A DNA stretch of 26,694 nucleotides from JAADEM01 sp965371855 (lineage in GTDB: Bacteria > Bacteroidota > Bacteroidia > Bacteroidales > Marinilabiliaceae): NCBI GenBank assembly GCA_965371855.1, contig CBDUZZ010000066.1, forward strand, positions 1 through 26,694, written 5' to 3'. Each line of letters opens with the position of its first letter. Position 1 is the first letter of the stretch. The notes under the pieces are model-generated. The model saw only the letters and a program-made list of their open reading frames with translations. It was not told the DNA's origin and made no database searches. The position numbers were made by a program, and so were the translations under genes. Positions 16,430 to 24,332 of this stretch are shown here, one piece after another.

Positions 16430-16462
16430 AAAGCCTGACTATCCTTGTGGTAGTCAGGCTTT
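16430..16462 (+). terminator. Intrinsic terminator after the two-component operon
   Basis: A 12-bp perfect stem (AAAGCCTGACTA / TAGTCAGGCTTT) with a 9-base loop, followed by an AT-rich tail (TATATAAATTATTTTT). Placed 28 bases after the response regulator stop. The AAA/TTT-flanked stem could also stop minus-strand transcripts leaving the T9SS pair. Confidence 0.85.
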
Positions 16463-16558
16463 ATATAAATTATTTTTCGATACCTGTCTATTCGGCAATA
16501 ATGATTTTTGTCTGTTAATTCACATCATTTTTCTCTGCCCTACTGTCCATGGAATTCG

Positions 16559-18490
16559 TTACTGAAGTACCATTTTCTTCATTATCATAAAGTCACCATT
16601 TTCAGTAATCACTTCCATACGATAAAAATAGATGCCGCCAGTCATCTTTGCACCTGAATCATTCTGTCCGTTCCAAAAAACACAATGTTCACCTTCAGGC
16701 TTTTTGCTATTTATAAGTGTTTTAATATTCTGTCCCAGTATGTTAAAAACTTTAATAATTACCTTTGCCGGCTTGTTAAGGTTATAACAAATTTTTGTTT
16801 TTGTACTAAATGGGTTGGGGTAATTTTGTAACAGCATAAACTCCTGAATGTCTGTTTCGTCATCAATGGCGGTAGCAACCGGTTTCGAAGGCCCACCCGG
16901 CTCTTTAATAGAGCCATTTATTGTTATGTCTTCATCACCGCGTAGACCATCAACAAAATGTAAAGTAATTACATTCCCGCTTATTTCTGCTCCGGTTTGG
17001 CCGTCATACATAAATTCATACCAATGTAGAGTCGGTTCATCGCCAGGCGTGAAGCCATATTTATAATACTTGTCAACCGGTTCGCCATTATGCAAAATAA
17101 GAGATATTGTTATTGCTTCACCAAGTTCAAGCCCATCAATTGAAAAATCGAAAAATCCATAAGGGAATTCAATATCTTCAGGGGCATCTGAAGATGATGG
17201 ATTATCGGTTACTATTAATTGTGAAAGTTCAATGCCATCGGGTATAACCATTGTTACATAATCCGCTCCATCAAAAGTATGAAAAGAAGCTACATTGGCT
17301 TGTTCATGATCCGGAATACCATCGGAGTTACCATCATAGCTGTTATCGTTGCCATCCGGTCCTTTTTCCCGGGCATCACTAATCCCATCCATATCCCCAT
17401 CAAGATTTGGACCGTCAGGAGTTACAGGTTCAAGAACTGCTCCCTGTGTAAGACTAATTAAATCGTAGGTAAGGGTGTTGCCGTATTTTTTAATCAAATT
17501 TCTTATCGAATCAGTTCTTGTATAGACTTTATTAGTGAACAAATCTGATGGTCTTTCTCCTGCCCAGCCTTCTGATTGCCCCATGCTTCTAATCCCGGGG
17601 TTGTCAAGAGATATTGTATTTCTGAAAGCTACCTCCAAAATAATGGTATCCCCAATAGCAACAGTCGCTGTAGTATCATCACTATTATTCAGATTCATAA
17701 CGAGGTTACCAAGCATATTATTCATATATTGTGAATTTCCAAGAATATCGGCAATATCGCCCCAGCGGAGGTATTCCCTACCCATTCCACCACGCCACCA
17801 GGGAGTTTCTGATATTTTATTGAGTAAAAGCACCGCTGTACTTTCGGCATATCCATCTCCTTCATGGACTCCTTGTGAACTGAGGTTTGCGTTAATATCT
17901 ACGGGGTCTCCGGTTTGAAGTGAACCTGTTGATTGCACAACAACTACTTTTCGTAAATACCCATAAGAAGATTCATATCCCCAGGTTGAAGGTGGGGAAT
18001 AGCAAAAAGGACCTACACAATATGGTTTCGTGGGCCCGTTATCATTATTCGCAGCTCCGGCAAGTGACCACATCTGCCGGCTGGCAGGTTCTACAATTAC
18101 ACCTCCCCATGAAGCCATGTCACCAATATCAGGATAACCCATTCCAGGACATACCCCATACGAAGTAAATCCAACACCATGTATGCCGGGATAATTAAAA
18201 TGAGGAAAATCGCGACACCTAAATTCATTAACCACATATATCCACCACCTCCAGCCATGGGCTAAAAAAACATCGTAAGGCCTTTCGTCTTTTCCAGTGG
18301 AATATTCACCATAGGCTCCGGGATTTGTAATTCCCCAATATGTAACTGTTCCGGTTTTAGCAAAAACTTCCCCATAGGAATAATCCGGAACAGTGAGCTC
18401 AGTCATTTCCTGTGCATAGAGTTTGTTTATGTTCAGAGTGCTCCACAGAAAAGCTCCGATAAACATTAAAATTAAAATTAGCTTTTTCAT
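16559..18490 (-). CDS. T9SS-secreted protein with choice-of-anchor U domain
   Basis: A 643-residue exported protein. Signal peptide MKKLILILMFIGAFLWSTLN, cleaved near LYAQ. An N-terminal domain without a recognised family (about 27-330, Trp/Gly-rich with a few Cys) is followed by an Asp-rich, thrombospondin-3-like calcium-binding segment near 358-395 (LDGDMDGISDAREKGPDG, DGIPDHEQANVASF). A choice-of-anchor U-type beta domain follows at about 400-540 (YKYGFTPGDEPTLHWYEFMY, GAEISGNVITLHFVDGLRGD), then a type A T9SS sorting domain from about 553 (LLQNYPNPFS to the C-terminus), which would be cleaved after export. Second gene of an operon with the 1329-residue protein. Its perfect SD differs from the rest of the window. 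The cell-surface or secreted role is inferred and the ligand is unknown. Confidence 0.88.
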   Translation of the reverse strand: MKKLILILMFIGAFLWSTLNINKLYAQEMTELTVPDYSYGEVFAKTGTVTYWGITNPGAYGEYSTGKDERPYDVFLAHGWRWWIYVVNEFRCRDFPHFNYPGIHGVGFTSYGVCPGMGYPDIGDMASWGGVIVEPASRQMWSLAGAANNDNGPTKPYCVGPFCYSPPSTWGYESSYGYLRKVVVVQSTGSLQTGDPVDINANLSSQGVHEGDGYAESTAVLLLNKISETPWWRGGMGREYLRWGDIADILGNSQYMNNMLGNLVMNLNNSDDTTATVAIGDTIILEVAFRNTISLDNPGIRSMGQSEGWAGERPSDLFTNKVYTRTDSIRNLIKKYGNTLTYDLISLTQGAVLEPVTPDGPNLDGDMDGISDAREKGPDGNDNSYDGNSDGIPDHEQANVASFHTFDGADYVTMVIPDGIELSQLIVTDNPSSSDAPEDIEFPYGFFDFSIDGLELGEAITISLILHNGEPVDKYYKYGFTPGDEPTLHWYEFMYDGQTGAEISGNVITLHFVDGLRGDEDITINGSIKEPGGPSKPVATAIDDETDIQEFMLLQNYPNPFSTKTKICYNLNKPAKVIIKVFNILGQNIKTLINSKKPEGEHCVFWNGQNDSGAKMTGGIYFYRMEVITENGDFMIMKKMVLQ

Positions 18491-18495
18491 TTTTA

Positions 18496-18501
18496 CCTCC
18501 T
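18496..18501 (-). promoter_or_regulatory. Perfect Shine-Dalgarno sequence for the 643-residue T9SS gene
   Basis: On the minus strand AGGAGG is followed by TAAAA and then ATGAAAAAG. This fixes the start at 18490. The leader matches that of the upstream gene, and a perfect SD is unusual in Bacteroidetes. Confidence 0.85.
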
Positions 18502-18511
18502 TCTTTTTTAC

Positions 18512-21500
18512 CTATTTCATTATCACTATTTTAGTTTCATAATTCAACTTTTTTCCATCTATTCGGATGAGGTAAATGCCATTGTTTAAGAAACTAACCG
18601 GGACAACAGCTCTCAGGCCGGTTGCAATACCTGAGATAACCTCTTCCCAGAGAAGTTGACCTTCTAAATTTATTAGCTTGATGGTCACATCTTCAATCAT
18701 CTGTTTGGCCTCAATATACACTTTGTCGGAAGCCGGATTTGGATATACCTTAAAGCCACTATTTGAATGGATAGAATTGTTTTTGGTAATTTCTGAAACA
18801 ACAACTGATATCATTCCATTTTCAATGGTTGCATCTACTACCATCAGTTGATTTCCTTCGGTAATGACAATTTCTTCCACCTGCCCGGCATCAGCCATAG
18901 GGATACCCATGTAGTCTGCAAAGAATGTAAAAGTGCCGATGGGGATATCTTTGAAATTAAATTCCCCATTTACATCGGTTACATCATACCCAATAATATC
19001 CCCCGACTGGTTGTTCAAATAAACAGCAGCATCCTCAACAAAAGTGGCCAATGTTCCTTTCAACCATTTTGGAAGAGCTGAAGGACTATCTTCATTATCG
19101 AGTACCCCATCCACATCAGAACTTCCACCAGGGGCACCCGGGGCATTCAGGGTAACCAATTCAAGCCCGGTAGTATCATTATCGTGATAGAAGAATGTGG
19201 CATCATTTAAAGTGGTACTATTGCCCATATAGGCATTCATTAAATCCGGATAAACTTCAGGATCCGGGAAGATTCTCAGTGTAATAGTGCTTTCAGGAAT
19301 ATTTATGAAATTAAAATCGGATGACCCTTGAAGAGGCTTATAACGCAGATCGTCAATTTCTCCTCCCGGTGTCATTTCATAAACAAAAACGTTTCCTTCT
19401 GTAACCGCTGATCCATCCGGAGCTTTCACACTGCCTGAGATGGAATGGGATGGGATAACCCCTGTACCGGTCAACTCAATGTTCATCAAATCAAGGTCAC
19501 TGGTAAAAACCTTAAGTTTTGTTTTTTTGTCCCCTGCCGATGTTGGTGAGAAATACACATTAAATATTTCAGACTCCCCTGCATCGATCAGGAATGGCCG
19601 GTCGGGCAAACCATCAAAAGAAAACTGGTCTGCATCGTCGTCCTGAAGGATGACCATATCTACCCGCAAATACATATTACCGGAATTGGCAATTTCAAAT
19701 GTATGTGCCAATGATTCACCTACTTCAACATCACCATACTGACGATCACCCGTAACTCCCACAATGGGTTCCAACCCTTCGCCCATCAATTTCACTTTCT
19801 TTAGGGGATAAACAGGATCATTCGATTCAATAACAAGATACTCCGTTTTGTTGCCTATGGATTGGGGGGCAAAAGCAACCATAACTTCGCAGTACGCACC
19901 GGGAGGTATTGTTGTACAAGGATTCTCTGTTATGACGAAATCCCTTTCAAATATTGAATCAATCCGGACATCACTCAGCACAAGATCAGCATCTCCAAAA
20001 TTCTTAATCGTTACAACCCTTGCTTTTGTTGTATCGCCCACCACAAACTTCCAAAAATCAATCCCGGTTGGATTTATCGAAATTTGAGGTTTAGGAGGTT
20101 CAGGCCTGTTGGTCAGGTATTTTACTACATCATTCTCGTACGAGCTACTGTATTGGCTAAAAGCAATATGCACATAGCCTTCATCATCAGTTTTAATACT
20201 TTTAATTTCGTGGGCTGAATGAGTAAAGGTTTCAAATCCCCAACCTCCGCCTGATTTAAAGCCATAAAGCCCGCCGATGCACATGTGCGGCTCCTGCAAT
20301 ATGCCTGTAGTTATAGCATTAAAAAAGCTATAACGATTATCGTATATAAATTCGTTAGACCACGAACCGGACGATTTAACCGCGTACATAAAGTTTTCTT
20401 CATAATCGCCTTGATACGATGCGGAATAGCCTACATGCGGATGATTATTGCCATCCGTTGCAATGCTTAACCTCAGGCTTTCGCACTGACCACATTCCCA
20501 GTCGTTATGAATCAATTCCGGAGTTTTCCAAACACTATCGGGGGCATTGGTAATGTAGTTTGGCCCCCCAGGAAGCTCGTAATAGGCAAAATGGAGGTAG
20601 CCGTCTTTGTCAACCGACATGGCCAGGTCGTTATAAACACGTCCGGGATAGGTTGTTTCTATAATAACCGGATCGTTCCAGGTTCCATTAAAGTAATGCA
20701 GATTGATATTGTCGCCCCACATTGATTTTAAATAGGATACATAAACAATTCCATCGGGACTACAGCCAATTGAAACTCCGACAAAATTGTATGACTCTGC
20801 CAGCTTCAATGGCGTTGACCACCCTGATTGTGACTGGCGTATATAATACAATCCATTATTAAAAAAAACTACATGAGCCGAGTCATTTTGATCCACAACT
20901 ACATGAGCATCAACAATAGGATTATCATGATCTTCCAGCAAGATACTTCTTGACCATACCCCGGTTTTATTGGTGGCATATTTCAGATAATACGTTGGTG
21001 AATGATCGGTGTAAACAGTACTGTTGTAAACAATATGCGAAGCATTGCCACGCATAAAGAGCGATGGATTCATCCCAATATCAATGACATCAGACAATGC
21101 CCAAATCACCTCGGTAGATATGGTTTGAGAATTATTATCCGGGTTAACATCAACATCTGAAGTAACTACTGAAGCCCTAAAAGAGAGTATCGCTTCGTCG
21201 AGTGGAGTTACAGCAATGTGAATGGTATCCCTGTCGTTGGGTGCCATTGTACCCAATTCACAAGTAACCACATTGCCCAGGATTGAGGCTCCTAACCCAC
21301 TGCTGTTTGTAATATATCTCCGGTCAACACCATCGGGCAAAGTGCAGGTTACCACTACATCATCAGCGTCTTGCCGGCCTGTATTTTTTATGTACACGTA
21401 ATAAGAGAGGTCTCCTCCGGTAATTACAGGGTCGGGATCGTCCTCTACAACTAATGATACATCCACTCCGGGAGGACGTTCCCATTGCCATATATCCGTA

Positions 21501-22501
21501 CCACCATCATTGTCGCGCTCATCCTGAAAGACCACAAATTCCTCAAACATAGCGGCATTTTTCTGGTCAAAATCTTCGTCCAAAATCTGAGATGGCCAAC
21601 CACCAATATCGTTAATAAAAGTATAGAGGTACAAATCCCAATCGCCGCTGCGGTAATCTTCCCAAACCACATAATCCCCATAGATGGCAGGGTACATTTG
21701 ATCCTCTGAATTGAAGTGTCCGATGGACTGCGACCATACCGGCCAATCAAAATTGTAAAAAGCATTCCCCAATCCAAAAGTAATGTGGTGGAGGTAGATG
21801 TCCCAGTTCCCGTTACGGTAATCCTGCCAAACTACACGGTTACCGTGAATTGCAGGATGACTTTGGTAGGCCGGATCATCAGTTAGTTGCGTCTCTTTAC
21901 GTGTCGGGATAGTGTACATGTATATATCCCAGTCACCGGAACGCTGATCTTGCCAAACAACATAATTACCATATACATCAGGATTGCGCTGATCGCCATC
22001 TGTATCATCAGTTAAGCGTGTTAAAACGCCGGAATCAAACTCATACAAATAGATATTATAACTACACGGGCCGGGTTTTTCATCACTAAAAACCATAACA
22101 TTACCATGAATGGCCGGTTCAATCTGATCGCCTTCCCAAACAAACAATGGTTGGGGATCAATGTGCGGTGTATTGGTGTTGTATATGTAAATTTCCCAGT
22201 CACCACTCCGGTTATCTGACCATACTATCCGGTTGCCGGAAATATCAGGGTGGGTACTTTCAACTGCCGGATCGGAAGTGAGTGCCACTTCGGCCTTAGT
22301 CACTCGGTTATATAAGTAGATATCGCTTAAGCCACCGCCGCGGTTGTCTTCATATACGATATAGTTACCATCAATCACAGGTCGGGATTGATGGTAAGTG
22401 TCGTTGGTGATTTGAACAAAATCAACATACTGTCCTGTTACTGTATTTAAAGGCACATACAGCAAACTCAAAACGTAGAAATACAAGTATAACTTTTTCA
22501 T
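18512..22501 (-). CDS. Large T9SS-secreted multidomain propeller protein
   Basis: A 1329-residue exported protein. After a signal peptide (about 1-23) come six or seven TolB-like propeller blades (about 25-340) with the recurring pattern GNxVVWxDxRSGDWDIYxY. A DUF11-like beta domain (about 344-460: GGDLSYYVYIKNTGRQDADD, MAPNDRDTIHIAV) is followed by a second propeller-like region with a different repeat (about 470-800). Two choice-of-anchor D/ASH-type domains lie at about 805-1015 (VVTIKNFGDADLVLSDVRI; HTFEIANSGNMYLRVDMV). A carboxypeptidase-regulatory-like region holds GEFNFKDIPIGTFTFFADY, and a T9SS sorting domain starts near 1247 (FKVYPNPASDKVYIEA). It is probably a surface adhesion or binding protein; no catalytic motif is visible. 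First gene of the pair, 21 bases before the next one. Confidence 0.9.
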   Translation of the reverse strand: MKKLYLYFYVLSLLYVPLNTVTGQYVDFVQITNDTYHQSRPVIDGNYIVYEDNRGGGLSDIYLYNRVTKAEVALTSDPAVESTHPDISGNRIVWSDNRSGDWEIYIYNTNTPHIDPQPLFVWEGDQIEPAIHGNVMVFSDEKPGPCSYNIYLYEFDSGVLTRLTDDTDGDQRNPDVYGNYVVWQDQRSGDWDIYMYTIPTRKETQLTDDPAYQSHPAIHGNRVVWQDYRNGNWDIYLHHITFGLGNAFYNFDWPVWSQSIGHFNSEDQMYPAIYGDYVVWEDYRSGDWDLYLYTFINDIGGWPSQILDEDFDQKNAAMFEEFVVFQDERDNDGGTDIWQWERPPGVDVSLVVEDDPDPVITGGDLSYYVYIKNTGRQDADDVVVTCTLPDGVDRRYITNSSGLGASILGNVVTCELGTMAPNDRDTIHIAVTPLDEAILSFRASVVTSDVDVNPDNNSQTISTEVIWALSDVIDIGMNPSLFMRGNASHIVYNSTVYTDHSPTYYLKYATNKTGVWSRSILLEDHDNPIVDAHVVVDQNDSAHVVFFNNGLYYIRQSQSGWSTPLKLAESYNFVGVSIGCSPDGIVYVSYLKSMWGDNINLHYFNGTWNDPVIIETTYPGRVYNDLAMSVDKDGYLHFAYYELPGGPNYITNAPDSVWKTPELIHNDWECGQCESLRLSIATDGNNHPHVGYSASYQGDYEENFMYAVKSSGSWSNEFIYDNRYSFFNAITTGILQEPHMCIGGLYGFKSGGGWGFETFTHSAHEIKSIKTDDEGYVHIAFSQYSSSYENDVVKYLTNRPEPPKPQISINPTGIDFWKFVVGDTTKARVVTIKNFGDADLVLSDVRIDSIFERDFVITENPCTTIPPGAYCEVMVAFAPQSIGNKTEYLVIESNDPVYPLKKVKLMGEGLEPIVGVTGDRQYGDVEVGESLAHTFEIANSGNMYLRVDMVILQDDDADQFSFDGLPDRPFLIDAGESEIFNVYFSPTSAGDKKTKLKVFTSDLDLMNIELTGTGVIPSHSISGSVKAPDGSAVTEGNVFVYEMTPGGEIDDLRYKPLQGSSDFNFINIPESTITLRIFPDPEVYPDLMNAYMGNSTTLNDATFFYHDNDTTGLELVTLNAPGAPGGSSDVDGVLDNEDSPSALPKWLKGTLATFVEDAAVYLNNQSGDIIGYDVTDVNGEFNFKDIPIGTFTFFADYMGIPMADAGQVEEIVITEGNQLMVVDATIENGMISVVVSEITKNNSIHSNSGFKVYPNPASDKVYIEAKQMIEDVTIKLINLEGQLLWEEVISGIATGLRAVVPVSFLNNGIYLIRIDGKKLNYETKIVIMK

Positions 22502-22506
22502 TTTTA

Positions 22507-22512
22507 CCTCCT
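22507..22512 (-). promoter_or_regulatory. Perfect Shine-Dalgarno sequence for the 1329-residue T9SS gene
   Basis: On the minus strand AGGAGG, TAAAA, then ATGAAAAAG, the same arrangement as the downstream gene. It supports the start at 22501. Confidence 0.85.
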
Positions 22513-22573
22513 TGTTTTTAATTATTTGTCTATTATCTCTAAAATCAAATTCTTGAATAAAGTTAGAGAATAA

Positions 22574-22623
22574 GGGGTATTGGGTGTACTACCCCTGGGG
22601 GTAGTTTTTAATATTTGGGGGTG
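22574..22623. promoter_or_regulatory. Palindromic operator-like site with extra half-sites
   Basis: A perfect inverted repeat, ACTACCCC-TG-GGGGTAGT (22588-22605), lies 87 bases upstream of the T9SS operon start codon. A GGGGTA half-site lies to one side (22574-22579), and GGGGGTGT (22616-22623) to the other. The plus strand reads TACCCCT, which fits the NarL-type heptamer TACYYMT, so a LuxR/NarL-type regulator is a candidate binder. Regulator and effect are inferred. Confidence 0.55.
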
Positions 22624-22714
22624 TTTTTTTATTGAAGTGCATAAAAAATCAGGACAGAGTTTATTGGAAAATAGAATCTTTTATACTCCCCAATATATAT
22701 CACATAGAACCAAA

Positions 22715-22753
22715 AAATCATGTCCCTCAATATGTTTTAGAGGGGCATGATTT
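22715..22753 (-). terminator. Intrinsic terminator after the DNRLRE lipoprotein gene
   Basis: A 14-bp stem with one G-U pair (AAATCATGTCCCTC at 22715-22728, GAGGGGCATGATTT at 22740-22753) and an 11-base loop. It is followed on the minus strand by TTTTTTGG. Lies 20 bases after the stop codon and separates this gene from the T9SS operon. Confidence 0.85.
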
Positions 22754-22773
22754 TATTTAATAAAACTACCATA

Positions 22774-24183
22774 CTAATTAGGTAGAGTGTAATACACTTT
22801 AAACAAGGGTCTTACTTCAGGTCTTTTAGCATCACTTGAGCCAAACTCAATACCTCCGGGTAAATTTTCGGGATGATGCATAAACATGAATCCATGGTTT
22901 GGTGCATCTGTTTTGTCTACAGGTACAAAAAGCGATGTTACATCATAAGTTCTTTTATTACAGTCAATCCATGGGTGATAATCGATAAACACCTGATTGG
23001 CGTTGATTGTTTCAGGTTGGTCTTCCCATGTAACTTCCGACTCTTTCCATGGTTCTGTTATTTGCCTAAACACACCTCTGTACAATGGCACAACACTGCT
23101 ACTATCAGAGTTGGAATTCATAGGGTATATCTCACCAATTACATGAAGAGTTAGTTCTACTCTCTTAATTGTGGCTGATTTAGGCAGCTGATTTCTAATA
23201 TTCATATACATCAGGCTTCGGGTGGTACGCATTACCGTGAGAACCGGTTCTGATTTAAAAGAAGCGGCAAATAACTTGTGGTCACCAAAATTATCATCAG
23301 CATCAAGATTGGTAATTAATGCATCGGCAGTTGCATCAGGATTTGTTTTAATAATCATCTCCTTAACTCCGGCATGATCACCAATAGGAAGCAATAATGG
23401 TTTTTCAGGCGATGTCATTCTCAGCTCCTCTAACCAAAATACAAATTTCTTTTCTAAACTGTCTTTTATGACCACAAACACATATTTTCCATTATGCCCC
23501 CTGATAATTAACTCATTCACCTTTGGCTCTAACTTAAATTCGTAATTCCAGCCATCAGGGCCGTAAATTGCTAATTTAGCCGATACAAACTTGCCGGGAG
23601 CCATATTTATCGGATTATTTATGTACACCGCAGTATATAGTCTTAATGGCTTAACAACATGAACGCCAAAACTAATATATCCAAAATCTTCCGGGGAGTG
23701 ATTTCCTACCGGGATGACTTCGACACGGAGGCCTGTTGATGCACCGGCTATGATCTTAAAATCAATGGGAATAGGGTTTTTTACCAAATAGGCGAGTGGT
23801 GCCCCTTTTATAGGAGTTGCAAACACCACCTCTCCAACAGGATTTAGAACCATAAATTCAATTAGGGTATAAGCACCCCTTTTCAATTCAACTTTTTTGC
23901 TGATAAACTGATTTGAGAATTTGTAAAGCGGAATCATCTCTTTATCCAATACGATGTTACTGTCTTCATCCATTACTGAAATAAGCAGATGATAGTGCAA
24001 GTTTTCAGCCGTATCAGAAGCCGCTGATTTTAAACCATTCTGAAAATCATTTGCGAGAAAGGTAAATTCTAATTTACCGGGAACATCTTCGTTCTCATCG
24101 TACTGTTCGCAAGATGAGAACGTAAAAACAATCATTGCTAACAAAAAGAAGGATTTTGAAGCATAACACATCATCTTTTGCAT
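22774..24183 (-). CDS. Lipoprotein with DNRLRE (CBM96-like) C-terminal domain
   Basis: A 469-residue predicted lipoprotein. The signal peptide ends at FTFSSC (Cys25). The N-terminal part (about 30-175) resembles a DUF4493/fimbrillin-like beta domain in pattern (GKLEFTFLANDF, LHYHLLISVMDEDSNIVLDKE, KRGAYTLIEFMVLNPVGEVVF), but I cannot name it firmly. The C-terminal part (about 288-469) fits the DNRLRE domain: paired beta strands, PKSATIKRVELTLHV, then PWKESEVTWEDQP and the closing TYDVTSLFV / NHGFMFMH segments. DNRLRE domains occur on secreted and cell-wall proteins and some bind polysaccharide. It is probably surface-exposed. Monocistronic by its own promoter and terminator. Confidence 0.8.
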   Translation of the reverse strand: MQKMMCYASKSFFLLAMIVFTFSSCEQYDENEDVPGKLEFTFLANDFQNGLKSAASDTAENLHYHLLISVMDEDSNIVLDKEMIPLYKFSNQFISKKVELKRGAYTLIEFMVLNPVGEVVFATPIKGAPLAYLVKNPIPIDFKIIAGASTGLRVEVIPVGNHSPEDFGYISFGVHVVKPLRLYTAVYINNPINMAPGKFVSAKLAIYGPDGWNYEFKLEPKVNELIIRGHNGKYVFVVIKDSLEKKFVFWLEELRMTSPEKPLLLPIGDHAGVKEMIIKTNPDATADALITNLDADDNFGDHKLFAASFKSEPVLTVMRTTRSLMYMNIRNQLPKSATIKRVELTLHVIGEIYPMNSNSDSSSVVPLYRGVFRQITEPWKESEVTWEDQPETINANQVFIDYHPWIDCNKRTYDVTSLFVPVDKTDAPNHGFMFMHHPENLPGGIEFGSSDAKRPEVRPLFKVYYTLPN

Positions 24184-24209
24184 AACTTTTTTTTAGTAAC
24201 TCTTTTTAG

Positions 24210-24240
24210 TAAAGTTAAGACATAATGGATGCAATGTCAA
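24210..24240 (-). promoter_or_regulatory. Promoter for the DNRLRE lipoprotein gene
   Basis: On the minus strand TTGACA (24235-24240), a 17-base spacer, and TAACTTTA (24210-24217), one mismatch from TAnnTTTG. It lies 27 bases upstream of the start codon and fits both general sigma-70 and Bacteroidetes spacing. Confidence 0.55.
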
Positions 24241-24332
24241 TAGATGTTGGTGGGAAAAAGGTTTATAGGTTTAATATCTCTCTATAAACAGAGTTTGGTT
24301 TTTGATGGGGTTTTCTGAAAAGATCAGTTCTG

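Noticed and set aside
17535..18168. Open frames on the plus strand opposite the 643-residue T9SS gene
   Set aside because: They mirror the codon pattern of the real gene on the other strand and show no signal peptide, motif or start context of their own.
24241..24332. Terminator for lepA in the gap after its stop
   Set aside because: Only short weak pairings are present (for example TTTATAG/CTATAAA with a 13-base loop) without a T-run; not strong enough to list as a terminator.
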